From Astrothelium macrocarpum (Eukaryota; Ascomycota; Dothideomycetes; Trypetheliales; Trypetheliaceae), in assembly GCA_021030915.1 (NCBI GenBank), contig JAGEMR010000064.1, forward strand, positions 99,936-163,935: a stretch of 64,000 nucleotides of DNA, written 5' to 3'. The stretch's first letter is position 1. Every line of letters starts with the position of its first letter. The notes beneath the pieces are model-generated. The model was not told the origin of the DNA and made no database searches. It saw only the letters and a list, made by a program, of their open reading frames with translations. The translations under genes were made by a program, and so were the position numbers. This document shows, piece by piece, positions 12,039 through 24,300 of the stretch.

Positions 12039-12666
12039 TTACCTTCCTGCCTTAATTTCGATGCGAGACATGGCTATTCAACATTGTCATGATTCCCGCT
12101 CTCGAGGTAGGATGGCTTTGTGTTTCAAATGTCAAGCCTCTGGCGAATGTTAGGTCTTGGTGATGTAACTGAACTGTAGCGTAGTGAATGATAGAATTAC
12201 CGTGTGTTAAGGTAGCTTGTGAATCAACCCTGATTGCCTTCTTTTTGTTTGTCAACTCCTTGATCTCGACGAATATATCATTTGCAGACGTATTCAAAGC
12301 TGGAAGTTGGTTACAGGCGTATCCGTAGTACCTACATTCCCTTCATCGTGTCAATCATTTCTTATGTCGATTCACCAGAACTGTCTCGATCAGTTTCAAA
12401 AAGCCCAAGTATGACCACATCTCGTGTCTTTCTTCGACTAGTATCTGCGGAGTCTTTCCTAAAGCTCATCACCCAACATCACCTTATCTCGGAACACGGC
12501 TCACCATTCTAGTGAACAAAACGAGCCTTCCTCTTCCAGAAACCACTTTGCTTCACCACCTTCGACCACTCTTCACTCCCAACAATTTACTTTTGCCTTT
12601 GTCAACACCACACCTAATTTTATCAATTTGTCAGTTCCTCCTCCGCTGATTCAACACATTATCAAA
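12039..12666. promoter_or_regulatory. Intergenic; pyrimidine-rich 5' region of the small secreted protein
   Basis: The last 140 bases (12521-12666) are C/T-rich on the plus strand with CACCACC-type runs and end in ATCAAAATG, a favourable fungal start context. CT-rich tracts of this kind are common upstream of well expressed fungal genes. The rest, 12039-12520, shows no recognisable gene. Confidence 0.45.
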
Positions 12667-12992
12667 ATGAAGTGCGCTGCAATCTTCGCTTTTCTCGCCC
12701 TCGCGGTCAGCAGTGCCTTCGGCCATAGTCATCCCTTCACGAACCCCCAGCCGGGCTGCAACCCCGACCCTAACTGCGGTGCACCCTTTTGTGGCTGTTC
12801 CCCAGGAGGAACAGACAAGCGCTGGCTTGGTGGTGGCCTCACTACTATTCCTCGTCGCTTCGTTGGGCTCTTGGGCTTCTCCGATGGTAAGTGTGTTTTC
12901 TAGAGCTGCTAAGAAGCTCCAATGTCATCAACTACGTCGCTGACGTGACCTTATTAGGAGTCGAGACCGAAGCTACGGCTGAAGAGGAATGA
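12667..12992 (+). CDS. Small Cys-rich secreted protein with Kex2-like site
   Basis: An 84-residue predicted secreted protein. Exons are 12667-12886 and 12958-12992, joined across a GTAAGT...TTAG intron. The start at 12667 gives a clean signal peptide (MKCAAIFAFLALAVSSAFG) with likely cleavage before HSHPF. The next part is short and Cys-rich (CNPDPNCGAPFCGC). A dibasic KR in GGTDKRW is a potential Kex2 processing site, which would release a C-terminal peptide with PRRFVGLLGF and an acidic tail. No homologue is recognised. Candidate roles are a secreted effector, a processed peptide or a wall protein. An in-frame ATG at 12628 lies upstream but would bury the signal peptide. Confidence 0.7.
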
Positions 12993-13613
12993 AGTGCTTC
13001 ATGTCAACCTCTCGAATGAAGTCAATAGTGAGTCGGTTATCTTACATAATTTTTGAGACGTACCAAGGGCTGATCTGTAATGAACAGAGGTTCCCCCAAA
13101 CATAGCTTTCCTGCTTTTCTTTTCGAAATAGTATAATTAGACATGGGAGGACGGTTCTTCGTTATCAGATCACCGAAATGGTCTAATGGGAATAGTATCA
13201 TGAACATAGACCAACTAATGACATTCGCTTTGAGCTACTGATTGCTAATTCGGTGGAACCAAGCATTCCAACAACTCCTAGCATAACAAATAGACATCTC
13301 TTACCAGGCACAAGCCAGAAATTGAATTCAAGTAAATTGCCTTTGTCGAACTGGTTCAACTCAAACGAGCTACGTATCTTCCTTACTATATTGAAAACTG
13401 CGGGGAACGCAAATCTCGCCATCCCATTCAACCCGTGTAAAATCAGTGACGCGTACGCCTTCCACCCTCCCATATCCCACCCCTTCCCAAACGCCACGCT
13501 TTCAAAATCCGATATTCCCCCAAAATTTTTATCCATCCCTTACTACCCCCCGCCATCCATCCATCCATCCCTAAGCCACTCCACCCATCTCCCCTCACCC
13601 CCCTCTCCCACTC
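12993..13613. other. Intergenic with short CCAT/ATCC microsatellite
   Basis: Between two convergent genes. At about 13551-13571 there is a short tandem run of the tetramer ATCC. A 112-codon minus frame (13198-13536) has no recognisable motif, and I do not call it a gene. Confidence 0.45.
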
Positions 13614-14587
13614 TCACCCCTCCCGCCTTCCCAAGTCTCTCTCCCTCAACACGCGTTCCAACTCCCTCACCCTCTCCCGCAACGCCGCATTCTCCGCCTT
13701 CGCGGCATCCAACTCAGCGCGCTCGCGCGCAGCCTCGGCCACACGCACGCTCGTCAGGCCCGGGCTCGGCAGCGCAGACCGCGTCTGCGACGGCTGCCGC
13801 TCCATGCCGGCGTTGGAGGAGGAGGATATGGAGCCCGACGGTCCCCGCGACGCACTGCTGGTGCTGCCGGGGTATTCCCGCTGCGAGCCGGCGATGGCGG
13901 AGCCCAGGCTGGCTTGGTCGAGGGAGGAGAGCGCGGCGGTGGCGGAGGTGCGTGAGAGCGAGGAGGACGAGCGGTGGCGCCGGGATGGGGTGGGGTGTGT
14001 GGGGCCGGTGAGGAGGATCGAGTGGGGGTCGGTGGTGGAGGGAGGCGGGAGATTGGTGCTAGTGGTGGTGCTGGTGGAGGAGGCGGAGGCGTTGGAGGCT
14101 GCGGATGCGGTTTGCGCGCGGAGGAGGGAGAGCTCGCGGGTTAGGCGGTTGACCTGTGGAGGGGCGGTTAGTTGGGAGGAGTAGAGCTGGGGAGGAAGGT
14201 GTAAGGGAGATGGAAGATGAATGTGCGACGTACGATCCCTTCTTGCTCTTTTTCCATTTCGCCGTATAGCTCTGCTGCGGTTCGTGGTTGTGGGTGACGT
14301 ATTGGTATTCCCCCACTATCGGTACCAGCGCTGGAATGGAGAGGAGGACTTAGTGGTGCGGGGATGCTGGGACGTCGGTGGCGAGACGAAGGATGACTGC
14401 TCCCTGAAGGCGAAAGTGGGAGAGGTGGAGGGCCCATGGAGCCTGATACGGGACGCGAGTTTGTTCGTGGTGAAGCGTTGGAAGTAGAGGGAGGCGGGTT
14501 CGAGGATGATGGAACATTGGCAGTTGAAGTCGGCGAACTTGATGGCGACTCGTGCGAACTGGAAATCCGGTTGATATCTGGTGCCAT
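13614..14587 (-). CDS. Conserved-looking Ser/Pro-rich coiled-coil protein, function unknown
   Basis: A 297-residue protein in two exons, 14587-14234 and 14153-13614, joined by an 80-nt GT-AG intron. The first 100 residues are low-complexity Ser/Pro/Asn. A short helix, AAELYGEMEKEQEGIV, then runs across the splice into NRLTRELSLLRAQ, typical of a conserved coiled coil. A long Ser/Thr-rich region follows. A second coiled coil, with AARERAELDAAKAENAALRERVRELERVL, occupies the C-terminus. The coil pattern continuing through the splice junction supports the model. The second exon is markedly GC-rich. No enzyme motif is present; a scaffold or regulatory role is only a guess. Confidence 0.75.
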
Positions 14588-15027
14588 GGCTGGGTTTCTG
14601 TTGTAGTGCAGTACTGTGGGGATATTGAGTACTGGCTGAGTTTGGTTTGTACGCGCGTTGGCGGTCGAGCTGATGGCAATAGATGACGGTCGTCACTAGA
14701 CAGTTCCGTTACAATGGCTACTTATGTATGGCGCATGCTCTATTAGAGTCATATTGGCCGCAGTGTGACGTGGACAGGATTCTTTCAGGAATTTTGTCAT
14801 GCAATTGTGAGAAGTTGGATGTTCCCCGCGTGGCAAGGGTTTCGCATAGATGATCTGATGCAGGGGTCCATCTTTGTCTCCATTCGCAAATGTCTCGTAA
14901 ACTTTCCGACCCGAGAACTGTCCTCATATATTTGATCGTGCGCTTCATTACAACACATTCTAGACCATCATTTGAGTTGAACGATAATCATGATTTACAA
15001 TATATGCAACGCTACGAGCCCCAGATC
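14588..15027. other. Intergenic, no gene recognised
   Basis: Some 440 bp between the 5' end of the coiled-coil gene and the 3' end of the BCS1-like gene. Nothing beyond short shadow frames was seen. Confidence 0.5.
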
Positions 15028-16595
15028 TCAATCATTTGTTGTAGGTGGTGGTTCCTTCAGTTGATCCACCATCTCAATCGCCCCTGTCATATCTCCCCTA
15101 TTATACAGAAATAGCCCCTGCAGCTGCGCCGTGCTTGTTTGTCCAATCAACCCTAGTTTATGCATCTTCTCTAGAAACCTATGCTTTCCATCACCACTGG
15201 TATCAAGTTCCGCGTAGAATCGATCCCATAGCTGTTCTACTTGATAGGCATCTGCCTCTCCCAGACGCACCGCCATATCCACGCGTCCAGGGCGAATCAG
15301 AGCATTGTCTAGCCGAGAAATGTGGTTGGTCGTAAGAAATATGACACGTTCTTCTGCACTAGCAACACCGTCCAGAGCGTTGAGTAGACCGGAGAACGTG
15401 ACACTCATACTCTTGAAACCGTCTTCTTGTACTTTGGCACGGTTCACAAAAGCTGCGTCTGCGTCTTCAAGCAATACGATTGTCCGCGGTGGAATATTCG
15501 TAAGCAGATGGTTTAGACGATCATCAGTCAGCCCTCGCTCGCTGAGATTAAGGATGCCAATATTAAAATCAAGCTCACCCGCCAGAGCCTGAATGAATGA
15601 AGACTTGCCCGTGCCCGGAGGGCCGTATAGGAGATAACCACGGCGGTACGGGATTCCTCGGTCAAGATACCAGGTGCGTGCTGAAAGAAAGGCTTTCAGG
15701 TCGTCCATGATACGTTCCTTCAGTCCCTCTTCAAGGACAACAGAGTTCAGCGGCCGTTTGCGCTTGGGCTGACCGAATTGTTTCCATTCGGTCATATGGG
15801 AAGTGTAGATGACGGTCTTGCCTTCTTTCATTTTTTGTGCCATGCTATGAGCCTCAGTGAAGAGATTCTCAAATACATGCCGTTGGGAGTACAGAGTTGT
15901 GAGGGTGACTGTCTCAAAAGGCACACCATCTCGATCAAATGATTTCTCTCGCTGTCGGTTGACGGCAATGAAAGCATTTTGATAGCGAAAAATATGCTGC
16001 CCCGGACCAGGAACCAATGAAAAATGCGTTTGAGGCGAGCCATCAGGTCGGTGAACCATTGCCGTCTGGATCTGTAAATCACGTAGATTAGGCGTCACCC
16101 GACGTAGTAGACGCTCCCAGAGCTTTTGGTCACCCCCGCCAGTTCCAGGGGACACGCTGTTGCTGAGTTGGGATCTTTGATAGGCAGACATCCATTGGAG
16201 CAGCCATTGATAGGCGGAATCTCGTGCAGTTATTTCGACGTTAACCAGCATGCGTCGTTTGAGCAATGCAGCGCCATTGCGAATCGCACTGCGACCAGCA
16301 GCAGCGACCACGCCCAAACCGGCGAGACCAAATCCCTGATTTGGTAATCAGCCTAGAACAATCTACTTCAACCTGATTTATCTGCTTTACTTACAGCAGT
16401 AAAGAACGGATTATCTGCGAATTGGGCGAAAAGGGATGATGAATTGTTTCCCGTGCCGATGTTCATCCGCTTCAACACAGGAGCGGAGAGTTCGGCCGAG
16501 TCATTGAGCGGAGAGACTGCTAGCTCATTTGAAGAGGAGGATGATTGTTTAGACAAATTAGCGACGTTCTGTTGAGAAGCGACATTGCGTTCCAT
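15028..16595 (-). CDS. BCS1-like mitochondrial AAA ATPase
   Basis: An AAA ATPase of the BCS1 family, the mitochondrial inner-membrane machine that translocates the folded Rieske protein into complex III in yeast. Exons are 16595-16395 and 16335-15028, with a 59-nt intron; about 502 residues. A membrane segment (GFGLAGLGVVAAAG) follows a Ser-rich N-terminus. Next comes the BCS1-specific region with SAYQWLLQW and HFSLVPGPGQHIF. The AAA module has Walker A GPPGTGKS (about residue 305) and Walker B TIVLLEDADAAF (about 352), followed by TTNHISRLDNALIRPGRVD. Fungi usually have several BCS1-like paralogues, so it may not be the Rieske chaperone itself. The start at 16595 is the best guess; an upstream ATG at 16679 is also in frame. 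Confidence 0.88.
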
Positions 16596-17413
16596 CAATG
16601 CCGGTCCATTAGAACAACGAGAGACCAAGATAAATTTTAAGAGAGCTCGCGCTTGGCACTGTGCATCAGATCGGCCCAAGGATTGGGCATCCCCGGCGCG
16701 ACCAGACGAGCCTAACCCGATGGGGTGACAAACCTGCCTGATACAAGCAAATACGTCTACCCAGATGCTCGCCTCCTGTCAGCCAACACCTTTGATCGTG
16801 GAAATGTTGCTTGTATAACTATGCCACATTGGTAGCTTTTCAGTGAACGGGCTCAAGATACTAGAGTAACGTTTTTCTTGAAACTACCTGATTCTAATTG
16901 ACATAGACTATTTCACTTTGCCTTGCTATTTGCCTTGCTTTACTGGGTTTAGTCAAACTATCTTTGGGGAATATGCTGTAATTCTGCCTGAGCGAGGGAG
17001 GAGGCCGCTAGTACAATCTATCCGATACAAGGTTTCTGACTTGTCATAATAAGATAACTAACAACTTAAAAATATTGCAACGATTACATCACTCACAATA
17101 CATTCTTTCTTGCAAAAACTCGAGAAATGTGCCAATATTTATACGGAGGAATTTCTTGACCTCAGCGTCTCGAGATATCTTTAGGGATCATGTGTAGTAT
17201 CATTTTTCTTCGGTCATTGCACAAGCTTTCATTTGATGAGCGGCACACGATTTAATACATTTTACTCACCTAAGAGTATATTACATCAATTCTTAGTGTT
17301 GCATATCAGCAACTATAGTCGTCTTTCAATTAATACAGTCGCCCCAAATCGTATGTAGTTGATTTTCACCCGATCACAGCTTCTATCATCCAAGGTGAGG
17401 CGTATATGAAGTT
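16596..17413. other. Intergenic, no gene recognised
   Basis: About 820 bp of moderately AT-rich DNA between the BCS1-like gene start and the 3' end of the nitrilase-family gene. No coding, RNA or repeat signal was recognised. Confidence 0.5.
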
Positions 17414-18462
17414 TCAGAGCTTTTCTTCCGTTACGCCTCTTGGAAACCGATAATCGTAATGCCAGTCGTGCTTAGCGAGATCTGCGCGAACCTTATAGTT
17501 TGCTTCTGCTTCTTCGAGGATTGACAAATCCAGGTCGACGACAGACATCCCTTCCGCGCAGCTACCAAGCCGGGTAATCGGTCCGATATATGGCACAGTA
17601 ACTTGAGAAAGGCCAGCGTACCCACGACCCGGAGGCCCACCTGCGTTGGCAAAAATGATGGCTGTTTTCAATCAGTACTATGCATTCCTAAATGAACATT
17701 GAGGGAGTACAAGACCGCATGTATTCTCAAACGTTCTCGCTGTCAAGGCGCTGTCTAGGAAAACAGCTTCAGCGGTTGGGTTGCGAGCCAGTCCTGCTTC
17801 TGAACAATCACTCAATGTCCCTTGCACGTCGTTAGTACTCCATATTATTTGGCCCTCCATTTGGAAGGTCTCACAGAAGGTTGGGATGATGATAATCTTG
17901 GCGCCTTGATATATTAATTCCCGGAATGCTTCGGGAAAAGCCAAGTCCCAGCAGATGAGCATCCCTACTCTTCCAATTGGTGTGTCGAATACCTCATGCA
18001 CATCTCTTCCACTAGATGTAAGATGTTCTCTTTCGGGGCCCCTTGCAATATTTCAATTGAAGCTTCCAAATGCGAAGAGGCTTACTGTAATTACCACAAA
18101 TTTTTCTTCACATATTTTCCTACTACCTCTCCTTGATCGTCAATGAAATATGCTACATTTAAAAGTTTTCCTTCTCCATCTTCCCAGTGTCTTTCTACGA
18201 TAGTGCCTGGTACTATACTGATCTTACACTCTTTTGCCAAAGACTTATACTTATTCAGGTAAGTCTCCCATTGGTCACATAAATCACCAAATTTGGGATC
18301 TTTCGGGACCCAATTGGTTAGGTGATACTCTGGAAGGACAGCCACTTGAGCGCCTTGCGTCGCTGCGGAACGGATGAAGTTCGCCGCTTTCTGGAAATTT
18401 GGCTCGAGTTGCATTGGTTTGGGATATAGCTGAATTATAGCTACTTTGACTATTGAGTCCAT
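17414..18462 (-). CDS. Carbon-nitrogen hydrolase (nitrilase superfamily amidase)
   Basis: A 313-residue nitrilase-superfamily enzyme hydrolysing a nonpeptide C-N bond through a Glu-Lys-Cys triad. Exons are 18462-18095, 18041-17716 and 17661-17414. The catalytic Glu is in VAVLPEYHLTN, the Lys in GKYVKKNLWGPE (formed across the first splice) and the Cys in GMLICWDLAFPEAF. FENTC then joins AIIFANAGGPP across the second splice, another hallmark of the fold. Intron 1 (18042-18094) is GTAATT...AAG; intron 2 (17662-17715) uses a weak GTCTTG donor but is fixed by the reading frame. The likely substrate is an aliphatic amide or omega-amide; the sequence does not tell which. It shares a 307-bp divergent intergenic region with eIF3l. 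Confidence 0.92.
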
Positions 18463-18769
18463 GATCCAAAAAACTTTATTTGATGAGGTGAAATCTCTTG
18501 TCTAGATTAAATGTTGATGTAAATCGCTTGAAAGCTTATAAATTGACGCAAAGTATTGGCGGGACGGCGGGCTAATATTTCCCTCGGCGAGCTGACCTAA
18601 TTACATAATCAGTCGATATTATCACCATCGCTTAATTTTCGTGGTGGAGTGAAAGAGCTGTCCGCAAGCGACGATCGATATACCAAGCAACATGCACGAC
18701 TAGGCTCTCGGAGTCTCTGAACTGTTCGACACTCTCCTTCCACCAAAGATATCCTTCTCAACGTGCAAA
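18463..18769. promoter_or_regulatory. Bidirectional promoter region, amidase / eIF3l
   Basis: These 307 bp separate two divergently transcribed genes and must contain both promoters. The half next to eIF3l (18700-18769) is C/T-rich as in housekeeping fungal promoters. No specific operator was recognised. Confidence 0.5.
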
Positions 18770-20341
18770 ATGAGTCTTCGGCAGCCCGCTCCACCATACC
18801 AACATGGCGAGGCACCTACCCAGGCGCCTGAGGAGGACTCGGACATCGAAGAGGAGGCGATGGTGAGGGACTACCAAGAGCAGGTGCAATACGACGACGG
18901 CATAGATGGATATGATCTGGGAGTGTCCATGGGTGGTGGAGTCACAGACATCCAAGCACAATTGATCGCAGCAGCTACACCATTGGAATTTGGGGCAACT
19001 CTCGAGACAAAATTCCAAAGTTACGACAACTACTGCAATCTCTTTCATTACATCTTAAATTCTGATGGGCCTGTGGACCCAGAAATGCCCTCAGTATGAT
19101 TCATCAATTAGCACATATTATTTTCGAAAGCTAATGAATAGCAGTACTACTGGCCGTGGGATGTCATTGATGAGTTCATCTATCAGTTCAACAGCTTCTG
19201 CTCCTACCGGCAACGTGTTGCTCTCAAGAATGAAGCTAGCGACGACATCAACCTTCTTCGCGAAAACCCTAATGCTTGGGGTTGCTATAGCGTACTCAAC
19301 GTCCTCTATTCTCTTATTCAACGGTCACAAATAAGCGAACAGCTTGCAGCGATGAAGCGCGGTGAAGATGCCAGTCTCTATGCCGGCGAGTATGGCAATC
19401 GGCCCCTATACAAGATGCTTGGGTACTTTAGCATAATCGGCCTTTTGCGGGTGCACTGTCTTCTTGGTGACTTTAGTCTTGCACTGAAAACACTGGACGA
19501 TATTGAGTTGAACAAGAAAGCTATGTTCGCTCGTGTCATGGCTGCCAACTTCACTACCTATTATTACGTTGGATTTTCCTACATGATGATGCGCCGTTAT
19601 GCTGATGCTATCCGCATGTTCAGCCACATCCTCATTTACGTCTCCCGAACTAAGAATTTTCAAAAGAATGCCAGCCAACAATACGATAGCATCACCAAGA
19701 AGAATGACCAAATGTACGCTCTCGTCGCCATTTGCGTCGCCTTCTACCCCACAAGACTGGACGACACTATCCACACTGCACTTCGAGAAAAGTACGGCGA
19801 GCAATTCAATCGGATGCAGCGCGGTGGACCAGACTCTTTACCCCTCTTCGAAGAACTCTTCCGCAGCGCCTGCCCCAAATTCATCTCCCCTACCCCACCC
19901 GATTTTGATAATCCGGAAATCAACATCGATCCCATAGATCACCATCTTGCTATATTTATGGAGGAAGTCAAAAATAATATGTGGTCTCCAACAGTCAAGA
20001 GCTATTTGAAACTGTATACGACAATGGATCTCAAGAAGCTTGCGGGCTTCTTGGAAGTGGAGCCCGAACAGTTACGGAATTGGTTATTGGTGAACAAGCA
20101 GCGGAGCCGGCAGGTAAGGTGGAGTGAAGGAGGGCTGTTGGATGGGCAAGTAGTCAACAGCAGTGATTTGGACTACGCCATGCAAGGGGTAAGCAGCTTC
20201 ATCTTAAAACAATCTACACCAAAAAGGAGACTGATAAACGGATACTAATGAATACGACAGGATTTGATCCACGTCTCTGAGGCGAAGGTTGGTCGACGAC
20301 TGGTAGACTGGTACTTGAGGAACTTGGCGAGGACCTATTAA
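18770..20341 (+). CDS. eIF3l: Translation initiation factor eIF3 subunit L
   Basis: A subunit of the cytoplasmic eIF3 complex, about 483 residues. Exons are 18770-19093, 19142-20188 and 20261-20341. The N-terminus is acidic, then FQSYDNYCNLFHYILNSDGP runs to the first splice, followed by YYWPWDVIDEFIYQFNSFC. EYGNRPLYKMLGYFSIIGLL and TTYYYVGFSYMMMRRYADAI are strong family blocks. The C-terminal PCI/winged-helix region includes KLYTTMDLKKLAGFLEV, and the last exon ends with GRRLVDWYLRNLARTY. The third intron boundary is supported by branch TACTAATG and CAG. Presence of a full-length eIF3l fits a filamentous ascomycete; budding yeast lacks it. Confidence 0.96.
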
Positions 20342-21393
20342 TCCGATTCAAATAATCTGATTGAAAGTGTATGTCTTTATACCCAGCAAGATTTTAGATT
20401 ATGCCAAAGCAAACGACGCAGAGGTCTGGCGTGTGTGTGGGAACTCCTTGAGTTTTATAGTCATGGTTTCATCTGTTCTTTATTCAGCAAAAGTCTTTCA
20501 ATCTGTCAAATCTGAAACGATCGGTGATCGTGTAAGGTGTCCCGTAAGACAAAAAGGAATGACAAAGCTAAATTACGACTAGAAATGTCCCTTTTGAGAT
20601 AATTCCAAACGGGCGAAACTTGGTGTTTGTGCGCCGCATTGCCAGCCGCAACCACCGGTGCTACGTAGTCGGAGAATGCCGGATCCTCATGAAATCCACC
20701 TGGAATCGTGGATGTAACCGCGTTCAGAATAAGGCGATTCGAGCCTACATTGCGCCTTGGTCGCCGCCTATAGCACTTCTTTGTTATAATCCAGGAGTTG
20801 GAGCCTGTGAGCATCGGTTCTGCGGGCTTACCCCTGTGTTTATAGAAGAGAAGATCAACAGAGGGTAGGTTTTGGTTGGCCTGGAAGACATCATACGCTC
20901 TAAATTGTAGAGCGAACGTTGTTTGTATTTGTGAGTGCGTCAATAGGCTCAGTGCTTAGTGTGCGGAAATGAATGTTGATCACAGTGTGAGTGCACGACG
21001 TGCAGATCGGTGATAAGGTAATGATGAGATTACCTAGGTAGTTTGTGCACAAGCTAAGTAGCCAGGTACAAGATGAGAGCGTGTCTAGCTCGTGCTTCCT
21101 TCAAACATCGGGCGCAAGCCACAGGCGGCAATGGTTTAAGTTGTTGAACCCCCGCGTCTATTCTAATTAGGGGGCAAGCGCTAAGACTGTTCTCGCCGCT
21201 CCGGTCCACTGAAACACCGTTGACCATGCACCAACACTCTTTGCGACTGACCTCGCAGATCTCTAAACGAGTTCCGTCTTAAGGCGCCCTTCGTAAATAC
21301 AGCGCGTACCACTCAACTGAGGTATGTATATATAATTGTGCTAAGCCCAAGAATGCAGCCCGATTTCATTTTGCTTCCATATCTTAGCAAAAA
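20342..21393. other. Intergenic; contains palindrome TACCTAGGTA
   Basis: About 1 kb without a recognised gene; a 145-codon minus frame at 20506-20943 has no known features. A perfect 10-bp palindrome TACCTAGGTA lies at 21031-21040 and occurs again at 28375-28384. Confidence 0.5.
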
Positions 21394-24300
21394 ATGTTTG
21401 AATCTCCAAGTGTCCTGGAGGCTAAAAAGGTTGTCCAGGGTATTCGTGATTCTAGACATGTCGATGATGACGATGACTGGAATGCAGCAGATCTTTCGAG
21501 AAGCTTAGAGATGTAGGACCCTAGAGGCAATCTCTCTTCTTTGGACAAGCTGACGAAAGTGACAGCCTATCGGACCAACTCAATTCTACGCAAACGCATT
21601 TTCTTTTTGAACTCGTACAGAATGCAGACGACCTAGAATTTGCAGATAACGTCGTACCCTGTCTTATGCTTGTGTACCGCAGCGACGGATATCTTTGGGT
21701 AGGCTCGAACGAAGTCGGATTCACAAAAGACAACGTTCATTCAATATGCCGTCTTCAATTAAGTACCAAAGGTGTTCGAAATGGCCAGAAGTTGCACATA
21801 GGGGAAAAGGGCATTGGCTTCAAATCCGTCTTTAAGGTATCCGATAAGGTCTGGGTTTCGTCGCATCCATATTCTTTCAGATTCGAACGGGACGGAAGGC
21901 TAGGTATGGTCACGCCGATATGGGAAGACAACTTTCCCCTCAATGCACAGCTTCAAAAGCAGACAATGTTCTGCTTGAGAATTCCACGCAGGGATGACCA
22001 AATAGCGGTTCGAACTCATCTACTCAGTTTGCAAGCCGAACTTCCGCTGTTCCTACGCAATATTCGCGAAATTCAGGTCATCTTGCAGGATATCACAGGC
22101 AAGGCCATGGAAAACCATGTCTTCAGGCGAGAACGGTCTCCAGTGCCTACTGCAGACGCGATTTTAGTAAAAGAGAATCTTCTTCTAGGGGGCAGGTCCA
22201 TCAATTTGCGTCTGATATTCGAAGATCACGTCATAGCATCAATGCCTAACGAAGAGCGCCGTAAGCACGTCTCCAAATCCAAGCTTCAGATAGGATTTCC
22301 AATTCAGGCCGATGGTTCACCAGATCTGGAGAACCGAGATCTTTACAATTTTCTACCCATCCGCGCCTATGGCTTGCCAGTAAGGCCCGTTTTTTGAGAC
22401 TAAACATTTCAAGTCTAATTTTCTTCCAAAACTAGTTTCTTTTGAACGGCGATTTCCTCCTTAGTGCGAATCGCGAGGACGTCGAGCAACGGAAACCTTG
22501 GAATGAAGCTCTCGTGAAGTCTTCAGTTGAGCTCTTTATAAAAAGCGTACGTCGCTTTAACAAAGGGAGCATACTTAAATACACCTGGCCGCGTTTTACA
22601 GAATCTCAGAGCACGCCACGTCGGACTGCACTCGATTCGCTATTACCTTCAATCGTTTCCCGTCTCCGATCCGAAGCGGTTCTGGAGTCTCAAGCAAGAA
22701 CCCTTCAAGTTTCAAATACACTCTGGCATACCCCAAGCTACCTCACTGATGGAGGATCGCCTCCGAAGCCATTGTTGACCCGCGGTGGTCTTAAATTCCA
22801 ACTGGCCACGGAGTACACTTATCAGGAGGTATCACATTTAGGCGTCAAGCAAGTCACGATAGACGACTTTCTTTCGATCCTAGAGACTACTTTACAAACT
22901 GATTCCAAGACTATCTATGAGCAGCAGCCCAGTTGGCACTCAAGAATTGCGCAGGCTATTGAGAGTAGAGCGTCTTTTTACGACGTCGAACGACTTAAAA
23001 TCATTCCCCTTCGAGACGGAACCTGGACCAGTGCCTTATCAGGAGATCTGTATTTTCCTGGGCTCGGTCAAGGTCTACAAATACCGGATGGTGTTAATAT
23101 CTCTGTGATTGATCCAGATGCTGCGAGAGATCAGCATCGCAGGGCACTGTACGAGTGGCTCGGTGCTAAAGAGCTTACCACAACGGAGGTCTGCGAGCTC
23201 GTCCTCAGTAGACATGAGACTTCCAGGCAATGGCCGAGGGACACTTACAAGTCTCATGCATGGTATCTTTTTCTTGCATCAAAAACTTGCAAGCTTAATC
23301 GCCCAGAACGATTAAGGTTCTCAGAGGAGAGCGCGAACAAAGTGTGGTTCGCACGCTACCTGTATCTAGACCTTGGACGTGAGTACAATATTCGCGAGTT
23401 CTTCCCTGACGGCTCACCCGATATTCATCTACTGGATTCGACGTACCTAGACATGACTCCTGAAAATCTCCGTGATGATTGGATAGCTTGGCTTCAAGGC
23501 TTTGGAATGTGGTCTATTCCTAGACTGGCACAAAACGTATCAGGGCCACTTACACCAGAGTTTAAACGAATTCTAGGGAATTGTGCAAGTCAACAATTCT
23601 TGCAATTATTGAGAGCGAAGTGGCGCGAATATCAACCTTATTTAAACGCGACTACCAGGACAGAGATTGGGGAAGCTCTTGTTGAGTGCTTAGATGGGAC
23701 TCGCCATTGCTTGAAGGACGTTTTCTTGCCAGAAACCCTATTCCTTGGAACGCCGCTCGCCAGAGATACCCTAAATTTCGTGAATGTTGAGCCAGTGGAT
23801 GATGATTGGCGAAAATTCGACTTGTTTGGGGTTGGGACCCGTCCTGACTTGCGCTTCTATGCAACCATCCTAAAGAACATTAAGCACAAGCCACATCTTA
23901 AACCTTCAAAGGAGCAGATCATTTTGCTATACTCAAAGGTTCAGGAAAGCATCATTTCGAAACCTTATTCGCCTTCGTACGTATCCTCACATATTATCTG
24001 AATGAAAGTCTAATGCTCAAAAGCTTCGGATTGGAAGATGCTATTTTTATCCCCTCACATCAGCCGAGATGGGCAAACGTCAAGGACTGCGTCTGGGATG
24101 CCCCAGGTAGCTTTCAGCATACCCCAGTCCTTTCCAGGCACTATCCAAACCTAGCTCACCTGTTTACGAACTTTCTCGGGGTCAGAGATGTCCAAATTGG
24201 TGATGTAATTAAGGAGCTTCGTCACATTCAAGGCCAGACTTCGCAGACAACGGCCATCAAAGATCTGCTAGAATCGTTGAACAAGTTCCTTAAAAATGGC

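Noticed and set aside
20506..20943. 145-codon minus frame
   Set aside because: No known motif or splice evidence; composition like surrounding intergenic DNA.
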